From JADJPO01 sp963825645 (GTDB lineage Bacteria; Actinomycetota; Actinomycetes; Actinomycetales; Kineosporiaceae): a stretch of 64,000 nt of DNA. A program made the translations under genes and the position numbers. Position 1 is the stretch's first letter; each line of letters opens with the position of its first letter. A model generated the notes under the pieces. It saw only the letters and a program-made list of their open reading frames with translations, was not told the DNA's origin and did not search any database. Location of the stretch: contig CAWGTT010000010.1 in assembly GCA_963825645.1 (NCBI GenBank), positions 1-64,000 on the forward strand, in the 5' to 3' direction. Positions 20,486-29,431 of this stretch are shown here, in pieces.

Positions 20486-21941
20486 GTCATCCACGAACCA
20501 GCCTCCGCCACCACCTGAATTCCTGGCCAAGATGCAGATTTTGATGGGACCCGCGGAGTACGCTCACTTTCTCGCCGGTTACAACCAGCCGTTTCACTCC
20601 GGTCTGCGGGTCAATACGCTCAAGATTCCAGCAGTCGATTTTACCAGCATCTCCCCTTTCCCGCTTAGCCCGGCGGGAGAGTTCGAACCGGACGCCTTCA
20701 CGACCACTCCCGACGAACGTCCTGGCAAGCATCCTTACCACGATGCGGGGCTCTACTATGTGCAGGAGCCTTCGGCGATGGTGGCTGCGGCGCTGCTCGC
20801 GCCGCGGCCGGGCGAGCTCGTGCTGGACATCGCTGCCGCACCGGGCGGCAAAGCGACGCACCTGAGCAGCCTGCTCAATCGCGATGCGGCTGCCGGAGAA
20901 GGGTCCGTGCTGCGCCGCACCCTCCACAGTCGGGGGCTGCTTGTCGCCAACGACGTCGTCCGCAACCGCGCCACCATCCTGGCCGAGAATCTCGCTCGGT
21001 GGGGCGCGGCCAATCAACTGGTCACGGCTGATGAGCCGGCCCGGCTGGCCGCTCAGTTTGGACCCATCTTTGATCGCGTGCTGGTCGATGCACCCTGCTC
21101 AGGCGAAGGCATGTTCCGCCGTCAGGGCGGCTTCGACTGGAGTGAGCGAATCGTACTGGCTTGTGCCCAGCGGCAAGTCAATCTGCTGGAAACGGCGGCC
21201 GGCCTTGTCCGGCCAGGCGGCCGACTGCTCTATGCTACGTGCACGTTTTCGCCGGAGGAAGATGAGCACATCATCGGGCGCTTTCTGGCCACCCATCCGG
21301 ACTACGAGATCATCGACCCGCCTCGCTTCACCGGGTTCGAGCGCGGTCGCCCTGAGTGGGCTGCTGAGTATAGCGGCGAGGAGTTGAGTCGGGCGGTGCG
21401 GTTGTGGCCGCACCTCTTCCCCGGTGAAGGGCATTTTCTGGCGCTGCTCCAACGCGCCGGACAATCCGACTCAGCAGGAGCTCGCCCCCATACTCCATTT
21501 GCTATCCATTCCCCCAGCCGTGAGGCGCTCGCACATTGGCGCGCCTTCGCCGAGGATGCGCTGGCCATTACGTTACCGGAAGAACGACTTCATGCCGCGG
21601 GCGGCCGTCTGTACCTGATTCCGGCGACGCGCCCAACGACCACCGGGCTGCGCCTTGTGCGCTATGGCATCTTGCTGGGTGAACTGCGCTCCGGCTACTT
21701 CCGGCCGTCCGCTGACTTGGCTCTGGCCCTGAACGCCGCTGACGCAACCGGAGCCATCAGTTGGAACCCCGACAACAACCGACTGCAGCGCTATCTGGCC
21801 GGGGTCGACGTGCCGGATCCCGGCCCGAACGGCTGGCTACTCGTCACGGTTGACGGCTATGGTCTCGGCTGGGCCAAGCGCGTGGACGGCCGGCTGAAGA
21901 ACCACTTCCCACGCCATCTTCGCCGCTCGTCGGCAGGCTGA
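20484..21941 (+). CDS. RsmF/RsmB-type rRNA cytosine-C5 methyltransferase
   Basis: PEYAHF..GYNQPF and SGLRVNTLKI open the RNA-binding part; YYVQEPSAMVAAALL, DIAAAPGGKATHLSSLL (SAM site), VLVDAPCSGEGMFRR (PC motif cysteine) and YATCTFSPEEDEHII (TC motif cysteine) give the two-cysteine mechanism of m5C methyltransferases. The C-terminal 130 residues look like the PUA-like tail of RsmF. About 485 residues. The ATG at 20484 overlaps that of tgt on the other strand, so both promoters must lie inside the opposite gene. Intact. Confidence 0.88.
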   Translation: MSSTNQPPPPPEFLAKMQILMGPAEYAHFLAGYNQPFHSGLRVNTLKIPAVDFTSISPFPLSPAGEFEPDAFTTTPDERPGKHPYHDAGLYYVQEPSAMVAAALLAPRPGELVLDIAAAPGGKATHLSSLLNRDAAAGEGSVLRRTLHSRGLLVANDVVRNRATILAENLARWGAANQLVTADEPARLAAQFGPIFDRVLVDAPCSGEGMFRRQGGFDWSERIVLACAQRQVNLLETAAGLVRPGGRLLYATCTFSPEEDEHIIGRFLATHPDYEIIDPPRFTGFERGRPEWAAEYSGEELSRAVRLWPHLFPGEGHFLALLQRAGQSDSAGARPHTPFAIHSPSREALAHWRAFAEDALAITLPEERLHAAGGRLYLIPATRPTTTGLRLVRYGILLGELRSGYFRPSADLALALNAADATGAISWNPDNNRLQRYLAGVDVPDPGPNGWLLVTVDGYGLGWAKRVDGRLKNHFPRHLRRSSAG

Positions 21942-21946
21942 CCGGC

Positions 21947-23266
21947 CTAGATGGTGAGGACGCGTGCCCGACCTTCGCCGTTCGTCTTGACCGCGTTGCG
22001 CGTGTCAATGATCAGCCCGGCCTGTCGGGCTATGCGGTTGTAATCAAAATCGCTGTGGTCGGTCACAACCACCACACAATCGGCCGATGCCAGCGCATCA
22101 TCCGTCAACTCGATGGACTCCAGCACAATATCTTCGATTCGGGCCGAGGGAACATAAGGGTCGTGATAGACCACATTGGCGCCGCGGCCGCGCAGGAGAT
22201 GAATCACGTCCAGCGCCGGGCTCTCGCGGACATCGCCGACATCGCGCTTGTAGGCCACTCCCAGCACCAGAACTGTGCTGCCGTTGATAGCCTTGCGTTC
22301 GTCGTTAAGACCATCGGCCACCTTGCCGACGACATAATCGGGCATATGGCTGTTGACTTCGGCCGCCAGTTCAATGAAACGGGCCGTGTAGTTCAGCGTG
22401 CGCAGCTTCCAACTAAGATAATGGGGGTCAATCGGTATGCAATGGCCACCCAGACCGGGTCCGGGATAGAAGGGCATGAAGCCATAGGGCTTGGATGCGG
22501 CCGCATCGACTACTTCCCAGACATTAAGACCCAGCTTGTCACACATCAGGGCCACTTCATTCACGAGGCCGATGTTGACGGCGCGGAACGTATTCTCCAG
22601 CAACTTAACCATTTCGGCCGTGGCGGTCGACGATACCGGCACCGGCCTGTCAACTACCGTGCCATAGAGCGCGACAGCCACATCAACACAGTCCGGGGTC
22701 ACACCGCCAATGACCTTGGGCGTGGTTCGCACCGTGTAGTCGGTCCGTCCCGGATCGATTCGCTCGGGCGAAAACGCTAGGAAGAAATCGCGGCCCACCT
22801 GCAATCCGTTGTGTCCCAATCGTGGCAGAATGATCTCGTCCGTCGTGCCGGGATACGTTGTACTCTCCAGGACGATCAACTGTCCGCCGTCGGCCGGCAT
22901 ATGGCGGACGATATTATCGGTGGCATCGATGATGTAGGAGATGTCGGGATCCTTTGTCTTGCGCAAGGGTGTTGGCACACAAATGGAGATCGCATCCACG
23001 GCGGCGAGAGCAGCATAGTCCGTGGTGGCCTGCAGCAATCCATCGGCCACCAGTGGGGCCAACACCGATGACGGAACATCCTCAACATAGCTCTCTCCGG
23101 CGTTGAGTGCGGCAACTTTTCGGGCGTCAATATCGACGCCGACAATAGAAAAGCCTTCCTGGGCCAAGGCAACAGCCAATGGCAAACCTACATAGCCCAT
23201 CCCCACAATGCCGACTACAGCCTCGCGCGTTTCTATCTTGCGCAGCAGTTCCTCTTTGCGTGACAT
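21947..23266 (-). CDS. Nucleotide-sugar dehydrogenase (UDP-GlcNAc/UDP-glucose 6-dehydrogenase family)
   Basis: GIVGMGYVGLPLAVALAQEG is the NAD site; ESTTYPGTTDE, FSPERIDPGR, TAEMVKLLENTFRAVNIGLVNEVA, the catalytic-cysteine box GLGGHCIPIDPHYLSWK and YKRDVGDVRESPALDVI follow. The GHCIPIDP form of the box and YPGTT are typical of UDP-N-acetyl-glucosamine 6-dehydrogenases (WbpA/TviB type), which make UDP-sugar acids for surface polysaccharide. About 439 residues. The ATG at 23266 has AAGGAG at good spacing, better than the GTG two codons earlier. Intact and convergent with rsmF, five bases apart. Confidence 0.87.
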   Translation of the reverse strand: MSRKEELLRKIETREAVVGIVGMGYVGLPLAVALAQEGFSIVGVDIDARKVAALNAGESYVEDVPSSVLAPLVADGLLQATTDYAALAAVDAISICVPTPLRKTKDPDISYIIDATDNIVRHMPADGGQLIVLESTTYPGTTDEIILPRLGHNGLQVGRDFFLAFSPERIDPGRTDYTVRTTPKVIGGVTPDCVDVAVALYGTVVDRPVPVSSTATAEMVKLLENTFRAVNIGLVNEVALMCDKLGLNVWEVVDAAASKPYGFMPFYPGPGLGGHCIPIDPHYLSWKLRTLNYTARFIELAAEVNSHMPDYVVGKVADGLNDERKAINGSTVLVLGVAYKRDVGDVRESPALDVIHLLRGRGANVVYHDPYVPSARIEDIVLESIELTDDALASADCVVVVTDHSDFDYNRIARQAGLIIDTRNAVKTNGEGRARVLTI

Positions 23267-23370
23267 GTCCACTCCTTGTCCTTGTCACCTGACGGCGGTG
23301 ACGATGTGTTCCTGTAAACTGTCGCTGAATGGCTGTGCAAACCCGGTGACGGAAGCCGATTTGACGCAGC

Positions 23371-24702
23371 CTAGCCCACGATGAGCTTCATCCAATAGTC
23401 TATCAGCAGTGGTCCAATCAATCCCATGAATAGCGCGATAATAAGCAGCAGCGCCGCCGCGACTTTCGCGCCGCGTGAGCGTTCGATAGAGACGATGGAA
23501 GGGCCGGCCTGCATTGAAAAGCGGAGCATCGCCATGCTGGCGGCAACCATTGCCGCCAGCACCAGTCCCAACACCAGCGGACTCGACCCGGCCAGTGCCT
23601 GCAGCGTTTCCCAGCGTGCGGCAAACGCGGGCGTCAAGGGCAGACCAACCAGCGCCATGCCGGCAAAGGCTAAGATCAGCCGCGACCGGTTGCTCGCTTG
23701 TCCATCACGCCGCTGGGCGGTCGAGTCACCTACGTCGATGACCGCCACCACGAGTAGCAGCGCCAGCAAACGGCCGATTGTTCCCACAGCCATGACGGCT
23801 GTCGCCCCACTGCCCGGCACCATCAGCGTCGCCACATGCAGCCCGGCGTCCAACACGAGTCCATAAGCCAACCAGTCGCGCCAATCGACCGCTCGCGACA
23901 GTCCAAACGCGGCGATGAGCGGTGTCAACAACACGCTGCCGATAACGGCCGTCTGGAACACAGTCGACCCGCGCACCGCCGGGAACTGATCCAGAACCTG
24001 GGTCAACCACACGGCCGCTCCGGCGCCGACAATTCCCAGTGCCAAAGCAATCGCCGCGGGCGACGCATGGCGGGCCACCCCGCTAAGCCAAACATAGAAG
24101 GGAAATCCACCCAGCAACAGCAGCGAAGCCAACAACAGCGCGATCTCGACACCCGCGGTCTGTGACTGACCGGAGTCCAGCAGCCAGCCGGCAGCGATGA
24201 GCAGCGGCATCGACAATGCGACCGCCAGAAATGTGCGCCAGCTGGGCATTGCCGCGGCAAAGCGGCCACCGTAAAGCGCCGGCACCACACAAGCCGTCGC
24301 GGCTACCAGAAAGATTGCGCCAAAGGCAAAGGGCTGAATCATCAGGGCGGCCGCCAGAAAAGCCAGTGCTGCCAGACCGCCGGCTGCCGGGCCAGACAGA
24401 CCCGGTCGCACCGGTTGCAGCGCCAACAGCACAGCCAACCCAATGGCCAAGACGGCCAGGAACTGAGCGACAAACGGTGTGAGCTCGAACGACCGTCCGG
24501 CGACAACCCACGAAGCAACAACCGGACCACTCCCGCGCCCAGCGACCAGCGCCAGGCCGGCCACGCCGGCTGTCGCCACGGCACCGATGCCGGCTGCCAG
24601 CTGCGGCCAACGCCCGACCCCGAGAACAACCAGGGCCGACACCAGCGGCAAGGCAATCAGGAAGGCGGGCAGCGGCGAGTCCATATTAGTCAAGGGCATC
24701 AA
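23371..24702 (-). CDS. Proton antiporter-like membrane protein (NuoN/HyfF-like)
   Basis: A 443-residue protein made almost entirely of membrane helices, about 12-14. LLLASLLLLGGFPFYVWLSGVARHASPAAIALALG matches, loosely, the lysine-helix region of the NuoL/M/N antiporter subunits, though the key lysines are largely missing. GLPLTPAFAARWETLQAL near the end is the recurring GxPxxxGF-type loop. It starts inside the end of the next gene upstream (17-base overlap), so the three genes 26967 to 23371 form one operon. Likely the last antiporter-like subunit of a membrane complex. Confidence 0.65.
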   Translation of the reverse strand: MMPLTNMDSPLPAFLIALPLVSALVVLGVGRWPQLAAGIGAVATAGVAGLALVAGRGSGPVVASWVVAGRSFELTPFVAQFLAVLAIGLAVLLALQPVRPGLSGPAAGGLAALAFLAAALMIQPFAFGAIFLVAATACVVPALYGGRFAAAMPSWRTFLAVALSMPLLIAAGWLLDSGQSQTAGVEIALLLASLLLLGGFPFYVWLSGVARHASPAAIALALGIVGAGAAVWLTQVLDQFPAVRGSTVFQTAVIGSVLLTPLIAAFGLSRAVDWRDWLAYGLVLDAGLHVATLMVPGSGATAVMAVGTIGRLLALLLVVAVIDVGDSTAQRRDGQASNRSRLILAFAGMALVGLPLTPAFAARWETLQALAGSSPLVLGLVLAAMVAASMAMLRFSMQAGPSIVSIERSRGAKVAAALLLIIALFMGLIGPLLIDYWMKLIVG

Positions 24703-25369
24703 CGGGCAGGAAGCGCGCCTGCGCCAAATATGCGATTACCAAGGCTATCAATAAATTCGCGCCCGAAAGCGCGACAACCAGGGCGATAGACTGCTCAACC
24801 GAGCTATTGAACAGGTCAAAGCCGTTGAGGAAGATTAGTAGCCCAACCCCGGAAAACAATGGCCCGCCGGTGGCCATGCCCACTAACCCCAGTACTACCA
24901 GCCCAGCCACGGCGAGTTGGACATGTTCGGGCAGTCCGAAGAGGTCCGGCAGCAGTCCCGCCCGCGCCGCAACCACGATGCCGATAGGAACGACGAATGC
25001 CAGAGTGAGCCGAATGAGTTGCTGCGTCGTCAGACGTATCGGGCCGAGCGTCAGGGTGGGCTCGATGCCGAGCAGGGCGCGTTCGCTTTCGGTCAGGTTC
25101 GCCGGGGCACGACCCCAGTTCACCTGGGCAGCCGTAACGGTCATGATGAGCGTGACGATAACCCCCGTGAAGGTGTAGACTATCGCCAGCCGGGGATCCA
25201 GCACATCGACATACAGGAGAAGAGACGCCAGATAATGCAAGGCCAGCGCGGGCAGGACCAACCGCATATCCCAGGCAGCAATGGCCAGTGCCGCCGCGAC
25301 AAGCACAAGGAGTGCCGCCGGTTCACCGCGCAGGAACTCAAACCGATCGAGTAGGGTGTAAATAGACAT
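24686..25369 (-). CDS. Membrane protein, hydrogenase-4 HyfE/NuoK-like
   Basis: A 227-residue protein with about seven hydrophobic helices and one loop (ANLTESERALLGIEPTLTLG). Position between two antiporter-like genes and the helix pattern (SGANLLIALVIAYLAQARF near the end resembles the NuoK/HyfE end) suggest a HyfE- or NuoK-type partner. Sequence similarity that I can recognise is weak. Overlaps the following gene by 17 bases and starts six bases after the previous one ends. Confidence 0.55.
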   Translation of the reverse strand: MSIYTLLDRFEFLRGEPAALLVLVAAALAIAAWDMRLVLPALALHYLASLLLYVDVLDPRLAIVYTFTGVIVTLIMTVTAAQVNWGRAPANLTESERALLGIEPTLTLGPIRLTTQQLIRLTLAFVVPIGIVVAARAGLLPDLFGLPEHVQLAVAGLVVLGLVGMATGGPLFSGVGLLIFLNGFDLFNSSVEQSIALVVALSGANLLIALVIAYLAQARFLPVDALD

Positions 25370-25374
25370 GTCGA

Positions 25375-26967
25375 TCAGATGATGAGGAACAGGAGAGCGA
25401 CGACGAGCAAGACCAACAGGAGCCCGTTTGGACCTTCCAAAATAGCGATGGCTTCGGCTACGGCATCGCCGGTTGCCGTCCAGCCGCGGGCGATCGCCGT
25501 TCGAACGGGTTCAAACCTGTCGTCAGGCAAGATATCATTGCGGCTCAGCTCAGGCAGTTCCAGACGGTCGTCCAGGAACCAGGCCAGAATAGGCCCGACA
25601 GCCAGTGGAATCAGGATAGTCACCCAAGTCAGGATGCTGCTTCCCGAAAGTGCCGCCGGATTGATTCGGAAAAGCCCGATAAAGGCAATGAGCGCCGGGA
25701 GCAAACCGACCAGCATCGTGCGAATCCGGACTGGACCCTCGGCCTCGTTGGACTGCCGGAACAGCCGCAAGATGATTTGAGACAATACGACCGACCAGGC
25801 GATCAATAACAGGACGAGGATAGCCATTAACACGTACAGCGTGCCCGACTGCCAAGAGCCATACAACTGACCAATACTGATCCATCCGGCCGTCAACGGC
25901 AGACCCATCACCGCCAGCCAGACCGCCCCGACTACCGCCGCATGGAAGCGATTGGTTAGCGGATGTGCCACCCCTGACGCCGCTTCAGGCAATGGTGCGT
26001 GCTGGTGAGCGATCACGGCCAGGACGAGCGGCGCAAAGACCGCCACACTGGCTGCGGCCAGCACAGCGCTTTCGGTGGCAAACACGGCCGACAACAGGAC
26101 GACTCCGCCCAACGCACCGGCCAGCCCGTTCGCAAACCGAAGGCTGTCGAAACCCGCCCAGCGCAGCCCCAACAACAGCGCCAGAAAGCCCACAATCACC
26201 CCTAACGCCAGCTGCGCGCCACCAGTGACCGGCTGCTGAGCAACCGGCAGCAGGATAGCCGCTCCGGCAATTGGCGGCAGTCCGGCCAATGCCAGCGCTG
26301 TAACCGGCTCGGCCGTAGTCGTGGCACTGCGCCAATAGGCCAGCGGCCAGATACCTAGCAAGATTGCTGCCGCAAGCAGAACGGCCGCCCCGCCCAACTC
26401 AATCCAGGCCGATCCGCCCACACCGCTTAAGGCCAAAGCATCGGCAAACCAGATTAACGCCAGGGGCACAAGGAGCAACATGCTGAGTCGCCCAAATGAA
26501 CGACCGCTCCGAGGGTCGATGCCACCGGCCCGCCACAGGACTACGAGCCAGACGACCGTGAAGAAAGTCAGTGTGGTGGCTGCGGTCAAAGGATCACCCG
26601 CCCACAGGAAGGGTAGAACACCAACACCTAAGGCAACGGGTAGGAGAGTGCCGTTGGAGCCGGCTGCGGGGTCGCGCAGCCGCGTTTCCTCGAGCCAAGC
26701 CAGGACACAGACGCTGAGGAGCGCCAGCAGAACCATCCCGGTGAGCTGCCAGGCGCCGGACGAAACCGACCAAGCGTAGCCCAGGAACGAGGCGGTGGGC
26801 GGTGGGTCACCCGCTGTGGGCCGAGCCCAGAGCCACAAGCCCGCCGCTACAATCACAGCCAGAATACTCAGCAAGGCGCCGGTCTTGGGCCGAGATCTCA
26901 GCCCGGCGAGTGCCAGCGCGGCAGCTGCCATGACCGACCACAAGAGGATGTAAGGCAAGATAGGCAT
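25375..26967 (-). CDS. Proton antiporter-like membrane protein (NuoL/HyfB-like)
   Basis: About 530 residues with 14 or more helices. FVDD-type loops are absent, but the spacing of helices, the loop GLPLTAGWISIGQLYGSW (antiporter GxPxxxGF-like) and the long amphipathic C-terminal tail ending in a last hydrophobic helix (GLLLVLLVVALLFLII) resemble NuoL/HyfB. First gene of the three-gene operon. I chose the ATG at 26967 (MPILPYILLW), at which the first membrane helix begins. No quinone-binding or hydrophilic complex I genes are seen nearby in the window. Confidence 0.6.
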   Translation of the reverse strand: MPILPYILLWSVMAAAALALAGLRSRPKTGALLSILAVIVAAGLWLWARPTAGDPPPTASFLGYAWSVSSGAWQLTGMVLLALLSVCVLAWLEETRLRDPAAGSNGTLLPVALGVGVLPFLWAGDPLTAATTLTFFTVVWLVVLWRAGGIDPRSGRSFGRLSMLLLVPLALIWFADALALSGVGGSAWIELGGAAVLLAAAILLGIWPLAYWRSATTTAEPVTALALAGLPPIAGAAILLPVAQQPVTGGAQLALGVIVGFLALLLGLRWAGFDSLRFANGLAGALGGVVLLSAVFATESAVLAAASVAVFAPLVLAVIAHQHAPLPEAASGVAHPLTNRFHAAVVGAVWLAVMGLPLTAGWISIGQLYGSWQSGTLYVLMAILVLLLIAWSVVLSQIILRLFRQSNEAEGPVRIRTMLVGLLPALIAFIGLFRINPAALSGSSILTWVTILIPLAVGPILAWFLDDRLELPELSRNDILPDDRFEPVRTAIARGWTATGDAVAEAIAILEGPNGLLLVLLVVALLFLII

Positions 26968-27052
26968 CAAACGCGCGATTCTAGCCCGTTCATGGGCAGG
27001 GGACAACGGCGCTCAGCCGAGAGTCAGAAAGGGCGGCGCGCCGGGAGGCGGA

Positions 27053-27885
27053 TCAGTTGGCCGAGGGTTCCGGAGCCGGATGCTTCAGAAGGACTTCCAC
27101 CGGAGTCCGGGTGATCGAGACGCCGGCCGTCTGCCATTGCTCCAGATCGGCCAGAATAGCCGGTAATTGCAGGTAGGTCGCTTCCTCACCTAAGGCGATG
27201 AGGTCACGATACTGCGCGAAACGGAAGTAACTCGTACCTTGAAGATGGGGGATGATCAACCGGTCGCACTCATCCGGACCTTGTCCGGCATGACGCACGA
27301 GCGTTTCAATGGCCGCAATGCCACGATTAAGCGGACCCAATTGCGGCCGAAATGACGGCATGAACACATCCACACCAATGACGTAATCCGCGCCCAGCAT
27401 ACGGGCCACATCGCCGGGCACATTGTCCGTAACGCCGCCGTCCACGAGCATCCGGCCGTCCCACTCGACCGGCGGCGCGAACCCAGGCACCGAACTGCTG
27501 GCCCGCAAAGCCCGACCCAGATCACCGCGCCACAAGACCACACGCTCACTGGAGTTGAGGTCGGTGGCTACGGCGGCGAAAGGGATCTTTAGATCGCGGA
27601 TGTCAAATCGGCCGACGATGTCCTCGACCCAGCTCTCCATTCGCATGAAACAGATCAATCCATCTTGAGTGACTCGCAGCTTGGTGACATTACTCCAGCC
27701 TGTCCGGGCCGCCAGATCGCGCAGGTCGGCCACAGTCAGGCCCGTGGCGTAGGCCGAGCCAATGATGGCGCCCATGCTTGTGCCGGCGATGAAATCGATG
27801 GGAACGCCGGCGCCTTCGAGAACGGACAGAACACCGATATGGGCAAGCCCGCGGGCAACCCCCCCACCGAGTGCCAGACCAACCC
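27053..27885 (-). CDS. Patatin-like phospholipase, start lost at a junction
   Basis: GLALGGGVARGLAHIGVL (oxyanion hole), FIAGTSMGAIIGSAYATG (G-x-S-x-G nucleophile), and LVDGGVTDNVPGDVARMLG (D-G-G catalytic aspartate) define a bacterial patatin/RssA-type serine lipase of about 275 residues. It lacks only the first codons: normally a short start such as M-x-x-x precedes VGLALGGG. Upstream of about 27,880 the frame enters a dimethylglycine-dehydrogenase gene with different GC content, so the join is not a natural fusion. Confidence 0.85.
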
Positions 27886-27890
27886 GTTCC
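27870..27890. other. Junction between two genomes or replicons
   Basis: Left of this point the coding frame gives a complete patatin domain, right of it a truncated GcvT-like domain (EPVREECRAVRERVGL). Both families would have a V-G-L at this point, coded at 27,875-27,883, which is the likely microhomology. GC content and codon use change here and stay changed. Confidence 0.75.
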
Positions 27891-29361
27891 CGCACGGCCC
27901 GGCACTCCTCGCGCACCGGCTCGAACCAGTCTGTGCGGCGGAGGGCGACCCGGTCCTCGATCGGCAGGCCGGCAGCGCCGGGGAACGACTTGGGCCGCTC
28001 CCACCCGTAGACCTGGGTGAACACCGCTCCGCGTCGGGCCAGCCGGTCGATCATCGGCGAGGGATGCAAGGGCCGCAGGGCGGGCCGCTCGAGACCGGGG
28101 ATCGGCGTCCGGTGCCGGTACTCGTAGTCCTCGACGCCCTTGACCCGCCCGTAGTCGGCCCGGTGGTCGGCACGGTCCTGCGGGATGAACCCGAACCGTC
28201 GCGGGTCGTAGCCGCGCACCGAGAGCCCGGTCTCGCCGTGCACCATCCAACGGGCCAGCTCCCGGCCCAGGCCTGGCCCGTCGGCGATGCCGACCTGGGC
28301 GCCGCAGGCCATCCAGAACCCCGGGACGCCGGAGGGTCCCAGCATCGCCTCGCCGTCCGGGGTGTGGGTGATCGCGCCGCGGATGCGCGCCTGATACCCA
28401 CCGACTCCAGGATCGGCATCCGCTCCAACGCCCGCGCGAGCCAGTGTGCGATGCGGTCGTAGTCGGCCGGGAACAGTGGGTGCTCCAGCTCCCACGCCGG
28501 CCCGTCCGGCCAGGCAGACTCGGCCCCGGACTGTTCGTAGATGCCGATCAGCGCGGCGCTCTGTTCCTGGCGCAGGTAGCCGGAGACGTAGTCGTCGCGG
28601 ATGATCGGCAGCTCCCGCTCGAGCGCCTCGATCTGCGGGACCCGGTCGGTGACCAGGTAGGTGTGCAGGGCGTTGGCCATCGGGACCCGCAGGCCGACCA
28701 TACGAGCGACGCGGTCGGCGTAACAGCCGGCCGCGTTGACGACGTGCGCGCACCTCACCGTCCCGGCGTCGGTGTGGACGTCGAGGTCGTCGTCCCGCCG
28801 GCGGGTGATGGCCAGGACGCGGGTGTGCCGCCGCACGGTGGCGCCCAGCCCGCGGGCCCCGGTCAGCAGGGCGTTGGTGACGCCAGAGGGGTCCACGTGC
28901 CCGTCGTCCGGGGTCCAGACCGCGCCGAGGACCTTGCTGACGTCGTAGAACGGATGGTGTTCGGCGACCACCTCGGGCCCGACCCAGCTCATCGCGTTTC
29001 CGGCGAAGTCGGCCACCCCGAGCTGGCCCCGGAGCCAGTCGACCTCGACCCGCTCGTAGGCCAGACGGAAGCTGCCCGCGCGGTGCCACGAGGTGGCGAC
29101 ACCGGTCTCGGCCTCCAGGCACGAATACAGCTCGGTGGCGTAGCGGCGCATCATGGCGAGGGTGTGACTGCTCACCGAGTGGGTCACCTGACCCGCCGCG
29201 TGCCAGGTCGAACCCGAGGTCGGTTCGGCCTTCTCGAGCAGCAGCGCGTCCGTCCAGCCCTCGTGGGCCAGGTGGTACAGCGTGCTGGCGCCCATGACGC
29301 CGCCGCCGATGATGACCACGGCAGCCTCGTCCGGCAGGGACATCGCCTCAGACATCGGCAC
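27876..29361 (-). CDS. FAD-dependent N-methylglycine-type dehydrogenase with GcvT domain, truncated and frameshifted
   Basis: The N-terminus AAVVIIGGGVMGASTLYHLA is the FAD site; GSTWHAAGQVTHSVS, LGAVWTPDDGHVDPSGVTNALL, VVNAAGCYADRVARMVGL and, after a frame change near 28,400, HTPDGEAMLGPSGVPGFWMACG complete the DAO fold. RTDWFEPVREECRAVRERVGL starts the folate-binding GcvT domain, which is cut off at 27,880. Family members (dimethylglycine or sarcosine dehydrogenases, about 810-830 residues) oxidise N-methyl groups and pass formaldehyde to tetrahydrofolate. Roughly 490 residues remain. It diverges from the RpiR regulator gene, whose likely operator lies between them. Confidence 0.85.
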
Positions 29362-29396
29362 TCTCCTCGCTACCCCCGAGGGCGAATGCTACGTCT

Positions 29397-29430
29397 GTAC
29401 GATGGGAACCCTTCGGCAGTATATTCGTAC
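29397..29430. promoter_or_regulatory. Inverted repeat in the divergent promoter, candidate RpiR operator
   Basis: GTACGA at 29397-29402 and its reverse complement TCGTAC at 29425-29430 flank 22 bases in the 70-base gap between the dehydrogenase start (29361) and the RpiR start (29432). The right half ends one base before the RpiR ATG. A locally AT-rich TATATT is at the right half. Position suggests autoregulation and control of the divergent gene; this is inference. Confidence 0.4.
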
Positions 29431-29431
29431 C

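Noticed and set aside
27053..29122. A single 689-residue protein joining a GcvT-like region to a patatin domain
   Set aside because: The upstream 230 residues are the wrong frame of the flavin dehydrogenase and the rest is the two truncated genes joined at about 27,880; not a real fusion.
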